Origin: Coprinopsis marcescibilis
Taxonomy: Eukaryota; Basidiomycota; Agaricomycetes; Agaricales; Psathyrellaceae
Reading direction: 5' to 3'
Assembly: GCA_004369085.1 (NCBI GenBank)
Contig: ML210189.1
Span: 62,001 to 126,000, forward strand
Length of the DNA stretch: 64,000 nt
The position numbers and the translations under genes were made by a program. Shown here piece by piece: positions 37,590 through 49,095 of this stretch; positions within the stretch are counted from its first letter, which is position 1, and each line of letters opens with the position of its first letter. The notes under the pieces are model-generated. The model was not told the DNA's origin, made no database searches, and saw only the letters and a program-made list of their open reading frames with translations.

Positions 37590-39325
37590 ATGGCGGTGTG
37601 GCGATTGCCCTTCGTTCTCCTTTCTTTGCTGGGCTCTGCAATTGCTTTGCAAGAGAGGGTCCTGGAATCTAGAGCCCCAGGAGACGGAGAAACTCCCTTG
37701 ATCGCAGCGGCGTGGTACACTGGTTGGCACTCAACCGATTTCCCCCTTTCAAGGGTTAGCTGGTCAAAGTACACCCATATCACCTATGCCTTTGGGTAAG
37801 ATCTACGTTTCTAGGGGCTGAAACCAGCTTATAGAGTCTTGGCAGGATAACTACGCCTAGCCCTGAGCTAGTCGCTCTCGATGCTTCCGATGAGCGGTTG
37901 TTGACAGAATTTGTAGCTCTTGCCCGCGAAAACGTGGGTTGTTCGCGGTTTAAATCCGTCGCCTTGGGAGCTCACACCTCAAGCAGAATGTTACTGCAAG
38001 CCTCTCCGTTGGCGGGTGGACTGGCTCCCGCTATTTCTCCACTGCAGTGGGCTCCGCTAGCAATCGAACGACGTTTGTCAACACCATCCTAAATGTCGTC
38101 CGGAGATACAATCTGGATGGAATTGATTTTGAGTACGTTCACATTTCGTCTTGCCTCGTGGTTTGATTCATTTCTAAACTGAGCGCAGCTGGGAGTACCC
38201 CAACATGCAAGGCTTGGGGTGCAACATAGTCAATCCAGATGACACGTCAAATTTCCTCTCTTTCCTCAGGGAACTGCGCCAAACAGACAGAGGTAGGGAT
38301 CTAGTCCTGTCCGCGGCGGTGTATGTCACACCCTTCGCGGACGCCTCTGGGTCGCCATCGACGGATGTTTCAGGGTTCGCTGAAGTACTGGACTACATCG
38401 CAGTTATGAACTACGACGTCCGAATAAATCAGTCCGTTGGGGCAGGGTCTCGCTCGCCCCTTGACGACTCATGTGCGCCTGCTGGTGCAAAATGGGGCTC
38501 GGCAGTTACTTCCATAGAGGCGTGGCGGGAAGCGGGTGTTCCTCTTAACAAACTGGTCCTTGGTGTCCCTGCGCACGGCCACTCCTATGATGTATCACCT
38601 TCAGTCGTACTTTCCCGATCCAACTCGTCGTTACTTGTGGAGTATCCCTCCTTCAACCCCGCAGCGCGAAAGCGAGGAGACAGATGGGATGGCGAAGGCG
38701 GTACAGATGTTTGCGGAGCTACCGATGGGCCTGGAGGCGTCTATACATATTGGGGGTTGATTGAGACAGGCTTCTTGAAACAAGATGGATCTGTGGGCGA
38801 CGGGATCGTCAAGCGATACGACGAATGTAGCGAAACGGTACGAACCAGTCTTTCTTCTTTCATATGCCAACTAATGGTTAAGCGTTTGTAATTTGCCTTT
38901 CGTTTCACCACCTACAGCCCTTCCTCTACAATCCAGAAAGTCGCGTTTACGTGTCGTATGAGGATGCAAGATCTTATGCGGCTAAGGGTGACTTTATCTA
39001 TTCAACAGGTATCGCAGGATTCGCGATGTGGGAAGCTGGTGGGGATTACAATGACGTGTTGCTCGACTCGATAAGTGCGCGATTGCTTCCTTCGTTGATT
39101 GCTATCATGTTGCTTATAAGACAACTCTTTAACCTAACAGGGCATGCATCATTGAACGGCAATCCAGGGGCCCGAACGCGAAGCAGCCGTGAGTCTGGAG
39201 GAACTCAGGCAGTTGTACCAACTCGAAACACAGCGACGTCGCCGAGTTATCGGAACAATGTCCCCATTGTATGGGGTAGCCTGATAACGCTTATTTATAC
39301 CTGTGTATTTCTGACATTGCGCTAA
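37590..39325 (+). CDS. Secreted GH18 chitinase with hydrophobic C-terminus
   Basis: Six exons: 37590-37795, 37846-37933, 37987-38132, 38189-38837, 38918-39074 and 39141-39325; 476 aa. A signal peptide (MAVWRLPFVLLSLLGSAIA) is followed by the GH18 barrel: AAAWYTGWHSTDFPLSRVSW, the conserved ASLSVGGWTGSRYFS strand, and the catalytic motif DGIDFDWEYP, whose last Glu is the proton donor and is assembled across intron 3. Further blocks are LDYIAVMNYDVRIN and GIAGFAMWEAGGDYND. The last exon adds a Ser/Thr-rich linker and a hydrophobic end (NNVPIVWGSLITLIYTCVFL followed by TLR), so the enzyme could be held at the membrane or wall by a GPI anchor or a tail anchor. It should hydrolyse chitin in wall remodelling or feeding. 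Confidence 0.92.
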
Positions 39326-41208
39326 TGGCATGCTTCCTCCGCAGCTAGTTCTGCGGGTTTGAAAGGGACGTATTGCGACGCCGCCTGACACCTTTTTCCA
39401 CATCTGACCACTTTATAAGACTCCTTGGCTGGCGAATATAAACGGCGTGCGTGTACCTTGTTTTCTACGCGGTTTAAGGTTCAGTCAGAGAATCAGAGTT
39501 TGCCCACGTTTCTGCCTCGTGTATGATAAGCCTTGAGAAAGACGGCGAACTGCGCCCCGCAAAGAGGGCTCATGCCGTTTGGTTACAGGTGAACCTTATT
39601 CCAGCCGCCTCGTCACGGTTACCTCATGTTCGTTCAACATTGGATCTCATGTTGCGGCTGTATCTGTCAAGGAATATTGATGCTTGAGATGGGCGATAAT
39701 AACAGTCGCCACAATCGTCATAAAGGCAGGCATTCAATTAACTGTCTTCATTTCGGCAAACGATTCGAGACTGACTTGAATGGTTGAGTGCGAAAGCTAC
39801 AACGAGACCTGACATGGCCTAGGTCAGATCCACATCTACATTTTACGTCAAGAAGTAAAACGCTAACTGCATGGTAACTCGTGTTACAGTTACACCCACC
39901 GCAAGATTGTCAGGATTGGTTTCTAGAGCTTGTAATAACCTCCACCCGTGATCGCTTCGAGTTCTAGCTGCAACCGGAGCATCCACATCTCCTTCAGATA
40001 TAGTTGGCTTATTAGTGATATCTCGTCTCGAAAGCAATCAAGGTCTATGGCTGAGTTCCGTGACCATAGGCAAGTTCAAACGCGTTACGCTCGGCGTTCG
40101 AATTGACGCTCATGGATCATATGGTGATCACAGTCAGTAGTGCATGCAAATGTTCGCCCAGCAAACAAATTCCTATCTATCAGCTAGCCGATTCGTGAGA
40201 ACAAAGTCATGAAATTGGCATTGCGCCAGGGCCAGCGTTCCATACCACATCATCTATCTGCGCTGATACTGTCCCATGGTAGATTTTTCCGAACACTTGC
40301 CAATGCATCTAAAGCTTCCTTTCCGTAGCAAACTGGGGTAACTAGATCCTTTACAGTAAGCCTTGTCTCAGAGAGACGGAACTTGTGCCGATGCCACTCT
40401 CTTTCTTTGAGCCTGCGTCCGACACGGTGCAAAAGCAATTCATTATAAATGCGACATTGGCGGACTCATAAACACCGCAACTCCCTTCAGCTTTCGACAA
40501 GATGGCAGCTGGGATTCCATCCCGGCGGAGCGGAAAGCGGCCAATTCGTACATCAATGTGGGTCTGCCAAAACGGGTGGCCCTGAAAAGCACTGAAAGCC
40601 ATCCGTACCCGCAAAGCCAGACCTAGATTAGATATCAATGCAAACCCCCAAGGATCTGCCTTGCACCGAACATGCGCCTGGCTAAGAAAGGTGCTGCAGT
40701 CGTGTGTTCTCCCAAACCATCAAATCTAAAACGCCAAAGCCGAACCCACAGCCATCACATTTCAATCTTACCGCGCTGTCCTCCGTATCAGTTTATAAAC
40801 CAAGTCCGGTCTTCTCATACCAACGAGTACACTTCCTCCTGCACTGACAACGTTCGAAATTCCCTCTATTTAAGTTCGCTGTCCACCGTTCCCCCAATAT
40901 ATTCAGTGAATCTCCATTCCAAAAACGGCATGTTCCGATCTCATCCACCGTTTGCAATCCCTTTGAACTTACCTGATATAGGTTATCCCTTGTCCTGCGA
41001 TTGCAGGTGCGAACCTGCCCTTCGAACGTCTCGGTTCATAGAACCAAAGGTTGATCCAGCGTCTTTTCACTTCTCGTCCGAAGTAATGATATAAGAATGA
41101 ACAGGCACTGCGTCCCGTCCCTGCCTCGACGTCCCAGAGTGTTGCTGTACGCCCTGTTTACCGAATCCTCCAACGATCTCTTAATCGTATGCATGCACTG
41201 CTAACCAG
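39326..41208. other. Intergenic, nothing recognised
   Basis: About 1.9 kb. A 140-codon frame at 40672-41094 has unconvincing composition and no recognised domain. No RNA gene or repeat is supported. Confidence 0.35.
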
Positions 41209-41412
41209 ATGACTGCCGATTCACAATCACCGCAGGGTGCCCGAAAGCCAGTTGCCCCCGCACCAATTCCTTCATCACCCCTCGCCCAGGCAATAGCAGA
41301 AGCATGGAAGCGAGAAACCCAAGAAAGCCAGGAAAAATGGCGGCGGATGGACGCAAACGTACGGCATCGGTATAATGCGCCAAGGCGGCCAGACGCAAAA
41401 ACGAAGATGTGA
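41209..41412 (+). CDS. Possible small protein, 67 aa
   Basis: An ATG at 41209, directly after a CTAACCAG sequence that could be a splice acceptor, opens a 67-codon frame. The product is Ala/Pro-rich at first, then charged and helical (AEAWKRETQESQEKWRRMDA), ending in a basic tail. It resembles a real small fungal protein more than a chance frame. I do not know the family. An upstream exon may be missing. Confidence 0.35.
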   Translation: MTADSQSPQGARKPVAPAPIPSSPLAQAIAEAWKRETQESQEKWRRMDANVRHRYNAPRRPDAKTKM

Positions 41413-41654
41413 CCGTTCGTTCTTGTTCTGGTAAGCCTTGCAAGCCCCTCTTGAGAGTTGGTGTGTATAATTCACAATAGATCCATCCATTCGACCTTTA
41501 TGACCGCAAAAAGTGTTCTTGAGGACTCTTTGGACGCAAGATCTTGATATTCGTATCCTCCTTGAATAATTTATTCAGTCAATGAAGCACTGTATTATAT
41601 AGAAATGACCAACCTCCCATGTAGTATCATATTTTCCAATCTGTAACGTATATC

Positions 41655-43664
41655 TCAAAGGAGACCGCCTGATTCGATACTTGGTTGGGTAGCACCCACT
41701 TGAGGCGTTCCGGTCTCTTGATCTTGCTCCTCATCCTCAACCTCAACCTCATCTTCATCCCCATCTGCGTCGGCGTCCTCGTCATCCTCATCGTCATCAT
41801 CGTCGTCCTCCTCCTCCATTGCTGCCTCTGCTTCGGCCTGTGCTTGCGCAGCCAAAGCAGCGTTGGCTATAGCAAGCTCGAGTAATTGAGTCTGCTCATC
41901 TGATAACCCATACATGGTTAAAGGTTGCAGGCTTAGTGCGTTGGAGCCAGTGCTGGTTCCCTGTCCTCCATCCATGGATATGTCCTCCATCTGTACATCC
42001 CTCATTGAATGCTCCGAAACGGTTTCTGCGGGTTCTGGGGTTGGATGCGTGATAGAGGGCTCTGGTATGTGCGCTGAAGGTATGCTTTGTGATTGTGCCC
42101 GGGCGATAACACTCGCTAATGTCGCTTGACTACCCGCAGGGTCAGACATCGCAGGGGCAGGCAGGCCGGTTTGAGCGGGGAAGCCCAATACATTGCCGAC
42201 AAGGCTCTGCAACACGGCGTGCAAGGTCATAACCGAGCCTTGAATCGCCATGATGATGGTTTCGTGAATCTCCCCCTCCTCCATTGCCGCAGTGTCTCGA
42301 TAGACACCTTGCACAGAGCCACTGGAGATTCCGCTCCACAGCTTGACCCTGCGCTCTTCTCGGTGCGTCTCATTCGAATCGTCGTCGTTGAGTTCGACTT
42401 CGATCACATCTGCGTCTGTGCACAGGTCTCCTCGAGGTCCCCGCGTCTTCGAACTGTTCGTATGCCGCTTGAAGGCGTCTCTCCGGGAGAAGATCTTCTG
42501 GCAAGATGCACATTTCCAGGCTTTCCGATCGTGCAGTTTAATATGCCGTTTCAGATCGTGGTTTCTTGCGAACGAGGCCGGGCATACCGTGCATCTGAAG
42601 GGTCGATGGATCGCGTGGTTTCTCTGGTGCGCTCTGAGATTGTATAGCCGGGCGAAAGTCTTCTTGCATCCAGAGATTAAGCACGGGTAGACTGCTGTCC
42701 CTATGTCGGTGACTGGAGGAGGGCCGTGCCCCGGGATCCATGGATACGACCCAGGAGGGTACTGGTTCGTTCCAGGCGGTTGACCTGCTTCGGGGCCTTG
42801 ACCGATCTGTATGCCGCTCAAGACTCCGACGACTTGAATTAGGCCACTGACTTCCTGCAAAGGATGCATTTCAGGGCCACCTCGAGCAGATGATGTGACC
42901 GCAAAAAGGAAAACTTGGTGAAGCTGAAGGCGGATCGAGGCGATGAGGGAAGGATCCAAAGTGGTCGAAGTGGTAGACGCAAAAGCTTGTAGGATGGTTC
43001 GAACTGCCTCCGTAACCTGTCGCTGGAAATCTTCTTCTGGAGCGAAAGGACGCTTGGCAAATCGAGCAGCGTTCTGGTTATCGTCTTCGAGGTCATCCCG
43101 TTTTCGTTTCCCTTGTTGAAGCTGGGCGGCAGAAGCATCGGAATGCCTCAAATTACCAAAGAGTTGTTCTGATCTTGCCAAAGAAACAAGCATTTGACTC
43201 AAAGGCAAGGCGGCTCCCTTTGAAATTCTACCCAAACTTGCGCTTTGTTGCAAGACTTCAAGAACGTTACTTCCGAAACCTGGTATGCCCGTCGAAGACA
43301 GCAAAGCCTTCGCGCCAGGGTCGTGGGCCACGAGATGCAAGACCGTGGCAATTGTGGCTAAAGCACTTTCCTCTGCCTTCTTGTATGCGTCTGGATCCAT
43401 TGGAATGTCTAGAACCTGGTTGCTGAGCTGGGCCTCTGGGTTCGTTTCAACTAGAGTGCCTGGATTAGATGCAGGCTGGGCAATTTCTCCAGTTTCTTTC
43501 GGATTCAAGTCTGCCCAAAGCTGCTCTCCGAGCCTTCTGGCCATCTCTTGAGCCTCCGCATCGATATCCGAATCACTGGAGGAAGACTCTTCCTCGTCAT
43601 AGTCCTCGTCGTCGATGTCGTCCCATTGCCCAAGCGCGCGCGGCTGCTCCGTTTCAGGATTCAT
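41655..43664 (-). CDS. C2H2 zinc-finger transcription factor, 669 aa
   Basis: A single 2-kb exon, unusual for this intron-rich region. The N-terminus is acidic (DDIDDEDYDEEESSSSDSD). A bipartite basic signal lies near residue 185 (GKRKRDD). Three zinc fingers are at about 330-410: YPCLISGCKKTFARLYNLRA then HQRNH, FRCTVCPASFARNHDLKRHI then KLH, and WKCASCQKIFSRRDAFKRHT, the last lacking a standard second His and followed by a Cys in RGPRGDLC. The C-terminus has an Ala/Gln/Glu helix and a long acidic run (EEEDDDDDDEDDEDADADGD). The protein is a nuclear regulator of unknown targets. The finger spacing recalls Crz1-like fungal factors, but that assignment is weak. It is divergent from the carrier gene. 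Confidence 0.88.
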   Translation of the reverse strand: MNPETEQPRALGQWDDIDDEDYDEEESSSSDSDIDAEAQEMARRLGEQLWADLNPKETGEIAQPASNPGTLVETNPEAQLSNQVLDIPMDPDAYKKAEESALATIATVLHLVAHDPGAKALLSSTGIPGFGSNVLEVLQQSASLGRISKGAALPLSQMLVSLARSEQLFGNLRHSDASAAQLQQGKRKRDDLEDDNQNAARFAKRPFAPEEDFQRQVTEAVRTILQAFASTTSTTLDPSLIASIRLQLHQVFLFAVTSSARGGPEMHPLQEVSGLIQVVGVLSGIQIGQGPEAGQPPGTNQYPPGSYPWIPGHGPPPVTDIGTAVYPCLISGCKKTFARLYNLRAHQRNHAIHRPFRCTVCPASFARNHDLKRHIKLHDRKAWKCASCQKIFSRRDAFKRHTNSSKTRGPRGDLCTDADVIEVELNDDDSNETHREERRVKLWSGISSGSVQGVYRDTAAMEEGEIHETIIMAIQGSVMTLHAVLQSLVGNVLGFPAQTGLPAPAMSDPAGSQATLASVIARAQSQSIPSAHIPEPSITHPTPEPAETVSEHSMRDVQMEDISMDGGQGTSTGSNALSLQPLTMYGLSDEQTQLLELAIANAALAAQAQAEAEAAMEEEDDDDDDEDDEDADADGDEDEVEVEDEEQDQETGTPQVGATQPSIESGGLL

Positions 43665-43977
43665 GTCTGTCGGTGGGTGGTATTACGAGATTTTAGAAGA
43701 GGAAATTAGATAGTAGGCCGTGTAATCATCGTGAATGGCCTAGCCAGACCAGCGAATGCAACTTTTGAACTCGGGGCTAATGCCTCCGTGAGTTTGTGAT
43801 CAAATGGTGGAGGGCGCCTCTGTTTGTGCATGATTTGCGAAGAACTTAGATCTCACAATCTAATCTTATCTCTGATACTTGGCGAAGACATGCGATTTTT
43901 GTTTTATGGGGAAGTTGAGTTGAGAGCGAAAATGACTCGCTTCAAAGCGGAAGTTTAACGTTCTTCCTCCATCGATA
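43665..43977. promoter_or_regulatory. Bidirectional promoter region, ZnF / carrier
   Basis: 313 bp lie between the two divergent start codons and must contain both promoters. I could not point to individual sites. Confidence 0.4.
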
Positions 43978-45207
43978 ATGTCGAGCACCGTCAAGGATCT
44001 AACAGCAGGGACTGCAGGAGGGGTTGCCCAGGTAAGTTGCAGCTCTATGTTTCTTTGGTTCGGAATGCTCATGCCGGATACAGGTCCTCGTCGGACAGCC
44101 CTTCGACATTGTCAAAGTGGTATGTTCGTCTTGTCGAAAACCCAATGACATGACAGTGAAGTAACTGAATCTCCACAGCGTATGCAAACCTCGGCCAAGG
44201 GAACGTACAAGGGCATGTTCGACTGCGCTGGTGGGATCCTCAAGAACGAAGGACCGCTGGCATTCTATAAAGTGGGCTCTATGTCCCTATAGAGTGAAGG
44301 TTGACTTACACATGCATACTTCTAGGGTACATTGACTCCTCTGCTAGGCATTGGAGTGTGTGTCTCCATTCAGTTTGGAGCTTTGGAGTACGCCAAGCGC
44401 ATCTTCGCTGCCCAGAACCATGCCCGGGGGGTTGGAGGAGAGGGCGGAAAGACTCTGACAGGAAACCAACTTTTCGTCTCCGGAATATTCGCTGGCCTTG
44501 CGAATGGTGTCGTGTCTGGGCCTGTTGAACATATTCGCATCCGTACGTGATGTTAACTGCACCGTGAACGGTGTTTCTGACCCCATAGTTTCCTTCCAGG
44601 ATTGCAGACTCAGTCCAACACCAATCCAACATACAAGGGACCATGGGATGCAATCAGAAAGATTTATTCCTCTTATGGCATTGCGGGTCTTTACAAGGGC
44701 CAGGTCGCTACTTTGGCCAGAGAGGCGAGCGGATACGGTGTCTATTTCCTGACATACGAGAAGCTTGTTCAGTGGGAAATGGAGAAGAAGAACATCCGAC
44801 GCGATCAGATTAGCTTTCTCAACCCCATCCTTTACGGGGCTGCCGCTGGCTACGCTGTGAGTACATTCCAGTCTATGTAGCTCCGTGTGTCCTGTCAACT
44901 AACATGGTTCTCCAAAAAGCTATGGGCCGTGATCTACCCAATAGACATGATCAAGTCACGGATGCAAACCGACGGCTTCTCACCTTCCACTGGTCAGAAG
45001 TACAAATCGACTCTGGATTGTGTACGAACGGTTTGGCGAACCGAGGGCATTAGCGCATTCACTCGAGGACTAGGACCAACACTAATTCGGTACGTTAACT
45101 ACTTCAGGCGCATAACACGTAAACTTATGATTTTAAGTTCGCCATTTGCCAACGGAGCAACCTTCCTTGGGTTTGAGATGGCTATGCGTCTTCTTGACAA
45201 AGTCTAG
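43978..45207 (+). CDS. Mitochondrial carrier, Ymc1/Ymc2-like
   Basis: Seven exons: 43978-44031, 44084-44119, 44179-44271, 44326-44542, 44600-44856, 44920-45089 and 45138-45207; 298 aa, the standard carrier length. It has three tandem repeats, each with the P-x-[DE]-x-x-[KR] signature: GQPFDIVKVRMQT, SGPVEHIRIRLQT and YPIDMIKSRMQT. Other carrier elements include VKDLTAGTAGGVAQ and YKGMFDCAGGILKNEGPLAF. There are six membrane helices and the protein belongs in the inner mitochondrial membrane. The start and the signature residues resemble yeast Ymc1/Ymc2 (amino-acid or carnitine-type branch, implicated in glutamate or glycine supply); the substrate is inferred only. Introns are 48-63 nt. Confidence 0.92.
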
Positions 45208-45472
45208 AAGTTACCATCATTTGCGATATATTCACTGGGGCTATCTGGATGCACATTAGTAGACCGGTTTTTTGGAACACGTCTTTCGGCTTGCTTGCTA
45301 TTTAACCTGGAATTGGGACTGATACTAGATGCCTGTACATCTTGTCCACTACTACTCACGCAGCGCCAGTACTATACCTGCAGTTCTACTACTAACAATA
45401 TCTGCGAAGCAGCATAAAGTTAGCTAATTGCCAATGTATGTATTAGAAAGTCCAGTTACTAGATGGACGCAA

Positions 45473-46933
45473 TTATTGTAGAACAGTGATCTCGTTATCA
45501 TACTGCTTTTTAACTGCAGCGTTCGGTCCAACACTGTTCGACCTTGGTTCTGGTTCATCGTATACCCATAAAACGCCTTCTCCGTCCAAAAAGTCAATCC
45601 CGAATTTCTCAAACCTCTCCACCCACCAGATGAAAACGTCCTTGGTTCCACTGTCCCCATCTGCTTCCACCAAGAAACCAATTGTTTGAACTGATTCGAG
45701 CATTGGATATCGCTCTGGTGTAATGACCAAAAGTTGGTTCTTCTCTGTGCGTGCGCCATCTGGGAGAAGGATGTCAGACCGAACACCCCTCAAACCGATG
45801 CGCCGCAGGTTGGGATGAGGGGTCTCGCAATCCGGAACTGGAGATGTGATAGGGAATGATATAGAAAGCAGATTAGGGCACGTATTGGCGTCGAGGAAGT
45901 ATTCGGGATTGATATGACTTGCTGTTCGGCGTGTGGATGAGTCAGGTGCTGATTCGTCGTCTGGAGAGCTTGAGGGTAAAGAGATTTCGACCGATTCTAA
46001 GAGCTCGCCATGCGTCTGAAGAAACTTTCTGACCAACTGATTGTCGATCTTGTCGGACAACGACGTCTTGATCGTCAGGTTGAGGAGACGCGGCAGAGAT
46101 AGGTGCGCTGCAATTGAAAGGCTGCGGGAATGACTGGATACAATAAGGTGTCGGACAAGAGGAAGAGTTGCTTGAATCCCGTCCGGCAGTTCGAGGGGAT
46201 AGGGATCGACCCCGGTGCGCAGGCGTATACTGCGATGTCGCAGGTCCAGTACCCTCAAAGACTTGAAGGACCCGAGAAAGGTAAACGTGGAAGATGGAGA
46301 AAGCAGTGCGCCGTTCTGTGTTTTGCTTGGGGCTTCGCACCATGAGAGAGATTCCAAGCACGGACCATACCATTGCGAGACGACTGATGCGAACTCCGCT
46401 GGGATGATATGATTCCAAACGCCGGTAAGGACACGAACGTTTTGGCACAGTCGGAAGATAGAGAAAACCGTTTGATAATAGCTTAGATTTGCTGAGCCCC
46501 TGGAATGAGTGAGAACCTCGATGTGGCGCGTCCACTGGCCGTATCCTGATTTCTCGGGCGGGGGAGGATCGGCGGACTCCTGATCACGGTTTGCGCTGCG
46601 CCAGAGCACGTTCAAAATCATGTTTGCCCTGGAAGGACTTCGAACGACAATGTGCTCATATAAGAGTGGTATTGTGAGCCTCCTCCATGCTTTGGAAACT
46701 CGGGCCAGGGCTAGTTTGGTGTACAGAGCCATTGCAGGTGTATTAACACCCATGATATCCCTTGAGATCCTCTGGAAGGCGAAGGGATCCAGAGGCTTGG
46801 CGGCGGAGGAACGAGGCACATATGTTGCGAACTGAAATATGTCTAGCCAAATTTCAAGCGGTAGAGCTGAAGGTGGCTTTCTAGGAGGTTGTACGGGGGA
46901 GGATGTCATGAACAAACTGTGGCACGAATGCAT
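45473..46933 (-). CDS. F-box/leucine-rich protein, 486 aa
   Basis: A single frame from ATG 46933; a second ATG at 46909 (MTSSPVQPP) is an equally possible start. An F-box-like region lies near the N-terminus (SALPLEIWLDIFQFATYVPR), then RVSKAWRRLTIPLLYEHIVV, the typical form in the many agaricomycete F-box proteins. The rest has loosely spaced leucine-rich segments (FKSLRVLDLRHRSIRLRTG, LPLVRHLIVSSH, LPRLLNLTIKT, PNLRRIGLRGV). F-box proteins dock substrates on SCF ubiquitin ligases through Skp1. The substrate is unknown. It is convergent with the carrier gene (265 bp between stops) and divergent from the Vps3844 gene (268 bp between starts). Confidence 0.82.
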   Translation of the reverse strand: MHSCHSLFMTSSPVQPPRKPPSALPLEIWLDIFQFATYVPRSSAAKPLDPFAFQRISRDIMGVNTPAMALYTKLALARVSKAWRRLTIPLLYEHIVVRSPSRANMILNVLWRSANRDQESADPPPPEKSGYGQWTRHIEVLTHSRGSANLSYYQTVFSIFRLCQNVRVLTGVWNHIIPAEFASVVSQWYGPCLESLSWCEAPSKTQNGALLSPSSTFTFLGSFKSLRVLDLRHRSIRLRTGVDPYPLELPDGIQATLPLVRHLIVSSHSRSLSIAAHLSLPRLLNLTIKTSLSDKIDNQLVRKFLQTHGELLESVEISLPSSSPDDESAPDSSTRRTASHINPEYFLDANTCPNLLSISFPITSPVPDCETPHPNLRRIGLRGVRSDILLPDGARTEKNQLLVITPERYPMLESVQTIGFLVEADGDSGTKDVFIWWVERFEKFGIDFLDGEGVLWVYDEPEPRSNSVGPNAAVKKQYDNEITVLQ

Positions 46934-47201
46934 CAGTGACTGCTGGTTGACATATGAGGGAGTCAAATCACCATTGAAATGGCTCTATTATGTCTAGGCC
47001 ACGGTCGACAATATACTGCATATTGGAGCTTGTTGAGATTACATTAAGAGATGGTCTGCGTCAACGGTCAAGGTCCTCGGTTGCAAGTGCTCGCGGGAAT
47101 TCATTTATTGGCTCGCGCGTCAATCTGTAAACTGAACCAAACAAACCTTCACTGTCAGACTGACGACGACGACGGCAAAGCCTAGTTCGTCGTTGTTGAA
47201 C

Positions 47202-48379
47202 ATGCTCCCATCGCTGTTATTTGGCTTGTTGCTCTCCACGAGCGTTCAAATCTCTCAGGCCGTCAATGTCTATCTGCATCCTGCTCGGCCCTTTGCTTCT
47301 GGACTCGACACACTCGACGCTGCGAGCGCAGCTGTCTCGCGTCATCTCGGCCTCGAGAAATTCGAGCGACTAGGAGCGCTCCCAAACACCCTAGTTGTCG
47401 CAGAAGATTTCGTTGGGACCGGTCTCAATGACGGTATCCTTTTAACCATTAACGAGGACGATGTCAGAGGTGCGTTTCTGGATCCTATGACGCGACCACA
47501 GTATCTGAAGCCAGGATTATTTCAGCCGTGCTACCTTCAGGGTTCGAGGAATCGTCGACTTTGGGGCATATACCGACGCCAGACCATCTCGACTCTCTTG
47601 CATCTGTCGTCTCTACCTACCTTATTCGAGCGAGACAAGTCTATTCTTCCCTCTATACGCCGGACGAGCCCTGGCGTCTTACTGACGTAGACAACTTGTC
47701 TGCGTTCTTTGAATCGTCGGAAGGCCCGGCCTTCGCTGCAGTTGAAGTGCATAAACTCCAGGACCTCCGCCGCAGGTATGGAACGACAAGTCCTGAATAC
47801 CGCAAGTTTGCAACCAAGTTGCGCCGATTCCTGGAGGAAGCAGTGTACGAGAGGCCTAATTTTAGCGTCGCTATCATGACCTTCCAATCTTCGTCGCCAA
47901 AGGCTCGCTCTCCAGATCCTCAGGGGTCCCAAACTCCTTTCCCCGACCACCCTCTTCCCCAAGAACCTATTGGCTCCATCTCGACATGCCATGCTACCGC
48001 CGACACCTGCAGCAAAGGCACAAATTCTTGCTCAGGTAGAGGCCAATGCGTCGAAGCAAAGAAGTCAGGACGTAGTTGCTTCGTCTGTGCCTGCGGGGTT
48101 ACCACGACTGGCACTGGTGATAAAGTCAAGACCGACAGATGGGCTGGCGAAAGCTGCGAGAAGAAGGACATCAGCGCGTGAGTTGGTCTGCTAATTCTTT
48201 TTTTTTGGAAACGCTGTTAACGGACTCCTTTTCGTTCTAGATCCTTCGTTCTTCTAACCGGAACCGTAATTGTACTGCTGCTTGTGGTGTTTGGTTCCGT
48301 CTCGTTGCTTTATAGCGTTGGGGACCAGAGCCTTCCCAGTATCCTACTTGCAACGGCTGTAAACTCCAAGAAAGACTGA
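47202..48379 (+). CDS. Vps3844-type (DUF3844) vacuolar sorting protein
   Basis: Three exons: 47202-47469, 47526-48177 and 48241-48379; 352 aa. A signal peptide (MLPSLLFGLLLSTSVQISQA) opens a luminal domain starting VNVYLHPARPFASGLDTLDA. Near the C-terminus a Cys-rich EGF-like unit (CHATADTCSKGTNSCSGRGQ, SCFVCACG) leads into one membrane helix (FVLLTGTVIVLLLVVFGSVS) and a short tail. This order defines the fungal DUF3844/Vps3844 family, type I membrane proteins of the ER or vacuolar route; molecular action is not well known. The intron joins fit the family: the first carries DDVR into AVLPSGFEE and the second restores the membrane helix. Confidence 0.9.
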
Positions 48380-49095
48380 ATATATAGCCGCACCGGCCGG
48401 GTGCATCTGATCCAAGGAGTTCGAGAACTCGGCAACGAAGCAACTTTCGGCTCAGTCGCCCATTGATATCGACCCTCAGGCATTACGAAGGTGTCGCGGG
48501 TTGCGTCAGGTTTTTCCCAAGCTTCCTTAATTCTCAGTGGCGTTTTTGCATTCCATCATAACCAGTGCCACTCTTGACCTTAGGGCTTTGTCTGGATATG
48601 AATATATTCCCCTCGCAGCCGAACCCACATGAAACTGCCATTTGCGCTCAACTTACTCCCTGTTTGCATCCAGGAATCACACCTGGCAACCTCTCGTCTA
48701 GGCGAGTCCCGAACCACCTTCAGTCCTTTCAGCTCACCTCTTACCGGCGAAACCTGTAGTCCTTTCGCCGTGTAGCCTTTCGAACACCGAATACGACCAT
48801 GGCAACGCCTTTGCCAAACTCACTCTCGCAACTATATATGATCGGGGACTATTGTGGGACTTTTCACTCAGTCATTTGCTTCATTTGCTCGATGAATCTC
48901 CACCTGGAACAGCGATGCACTGTATTGCTTCTCTCTTTCAACTGTCCAATCTGAACCCAGCGACGATCCTCCAATGAGCTCGTGGGACCAGGTAAACTGA
49001 ATTATCTATCTTTAGTTTCAAGTTTTCTGACAACGGGGGATCTCCGTTCAAAATCTTTTCCAGTGGTCGTCCGGTGCCTCAATGCCTCATGATTT
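48380..49095. other. Intergenic, nothing firm
   Basis: About 0.7 kb. A short possible exon starts at ATG 48974 and ends at a GTAAAC donor after six codons; it could belong to the next hypothetical gene, but I could not make a convincing join. Confidence 0.3.

Noticed and set aside
40672..41094. 140-codon forward frame
   Set aside because: Composition is irregular, there is no known domain, and the region shows no splice pattern like neighbouring genes.
47537..47992. 151-codon reverse frame
   Set aside because: It is the antisense shadow of the second exon of the Vps3844 gene.
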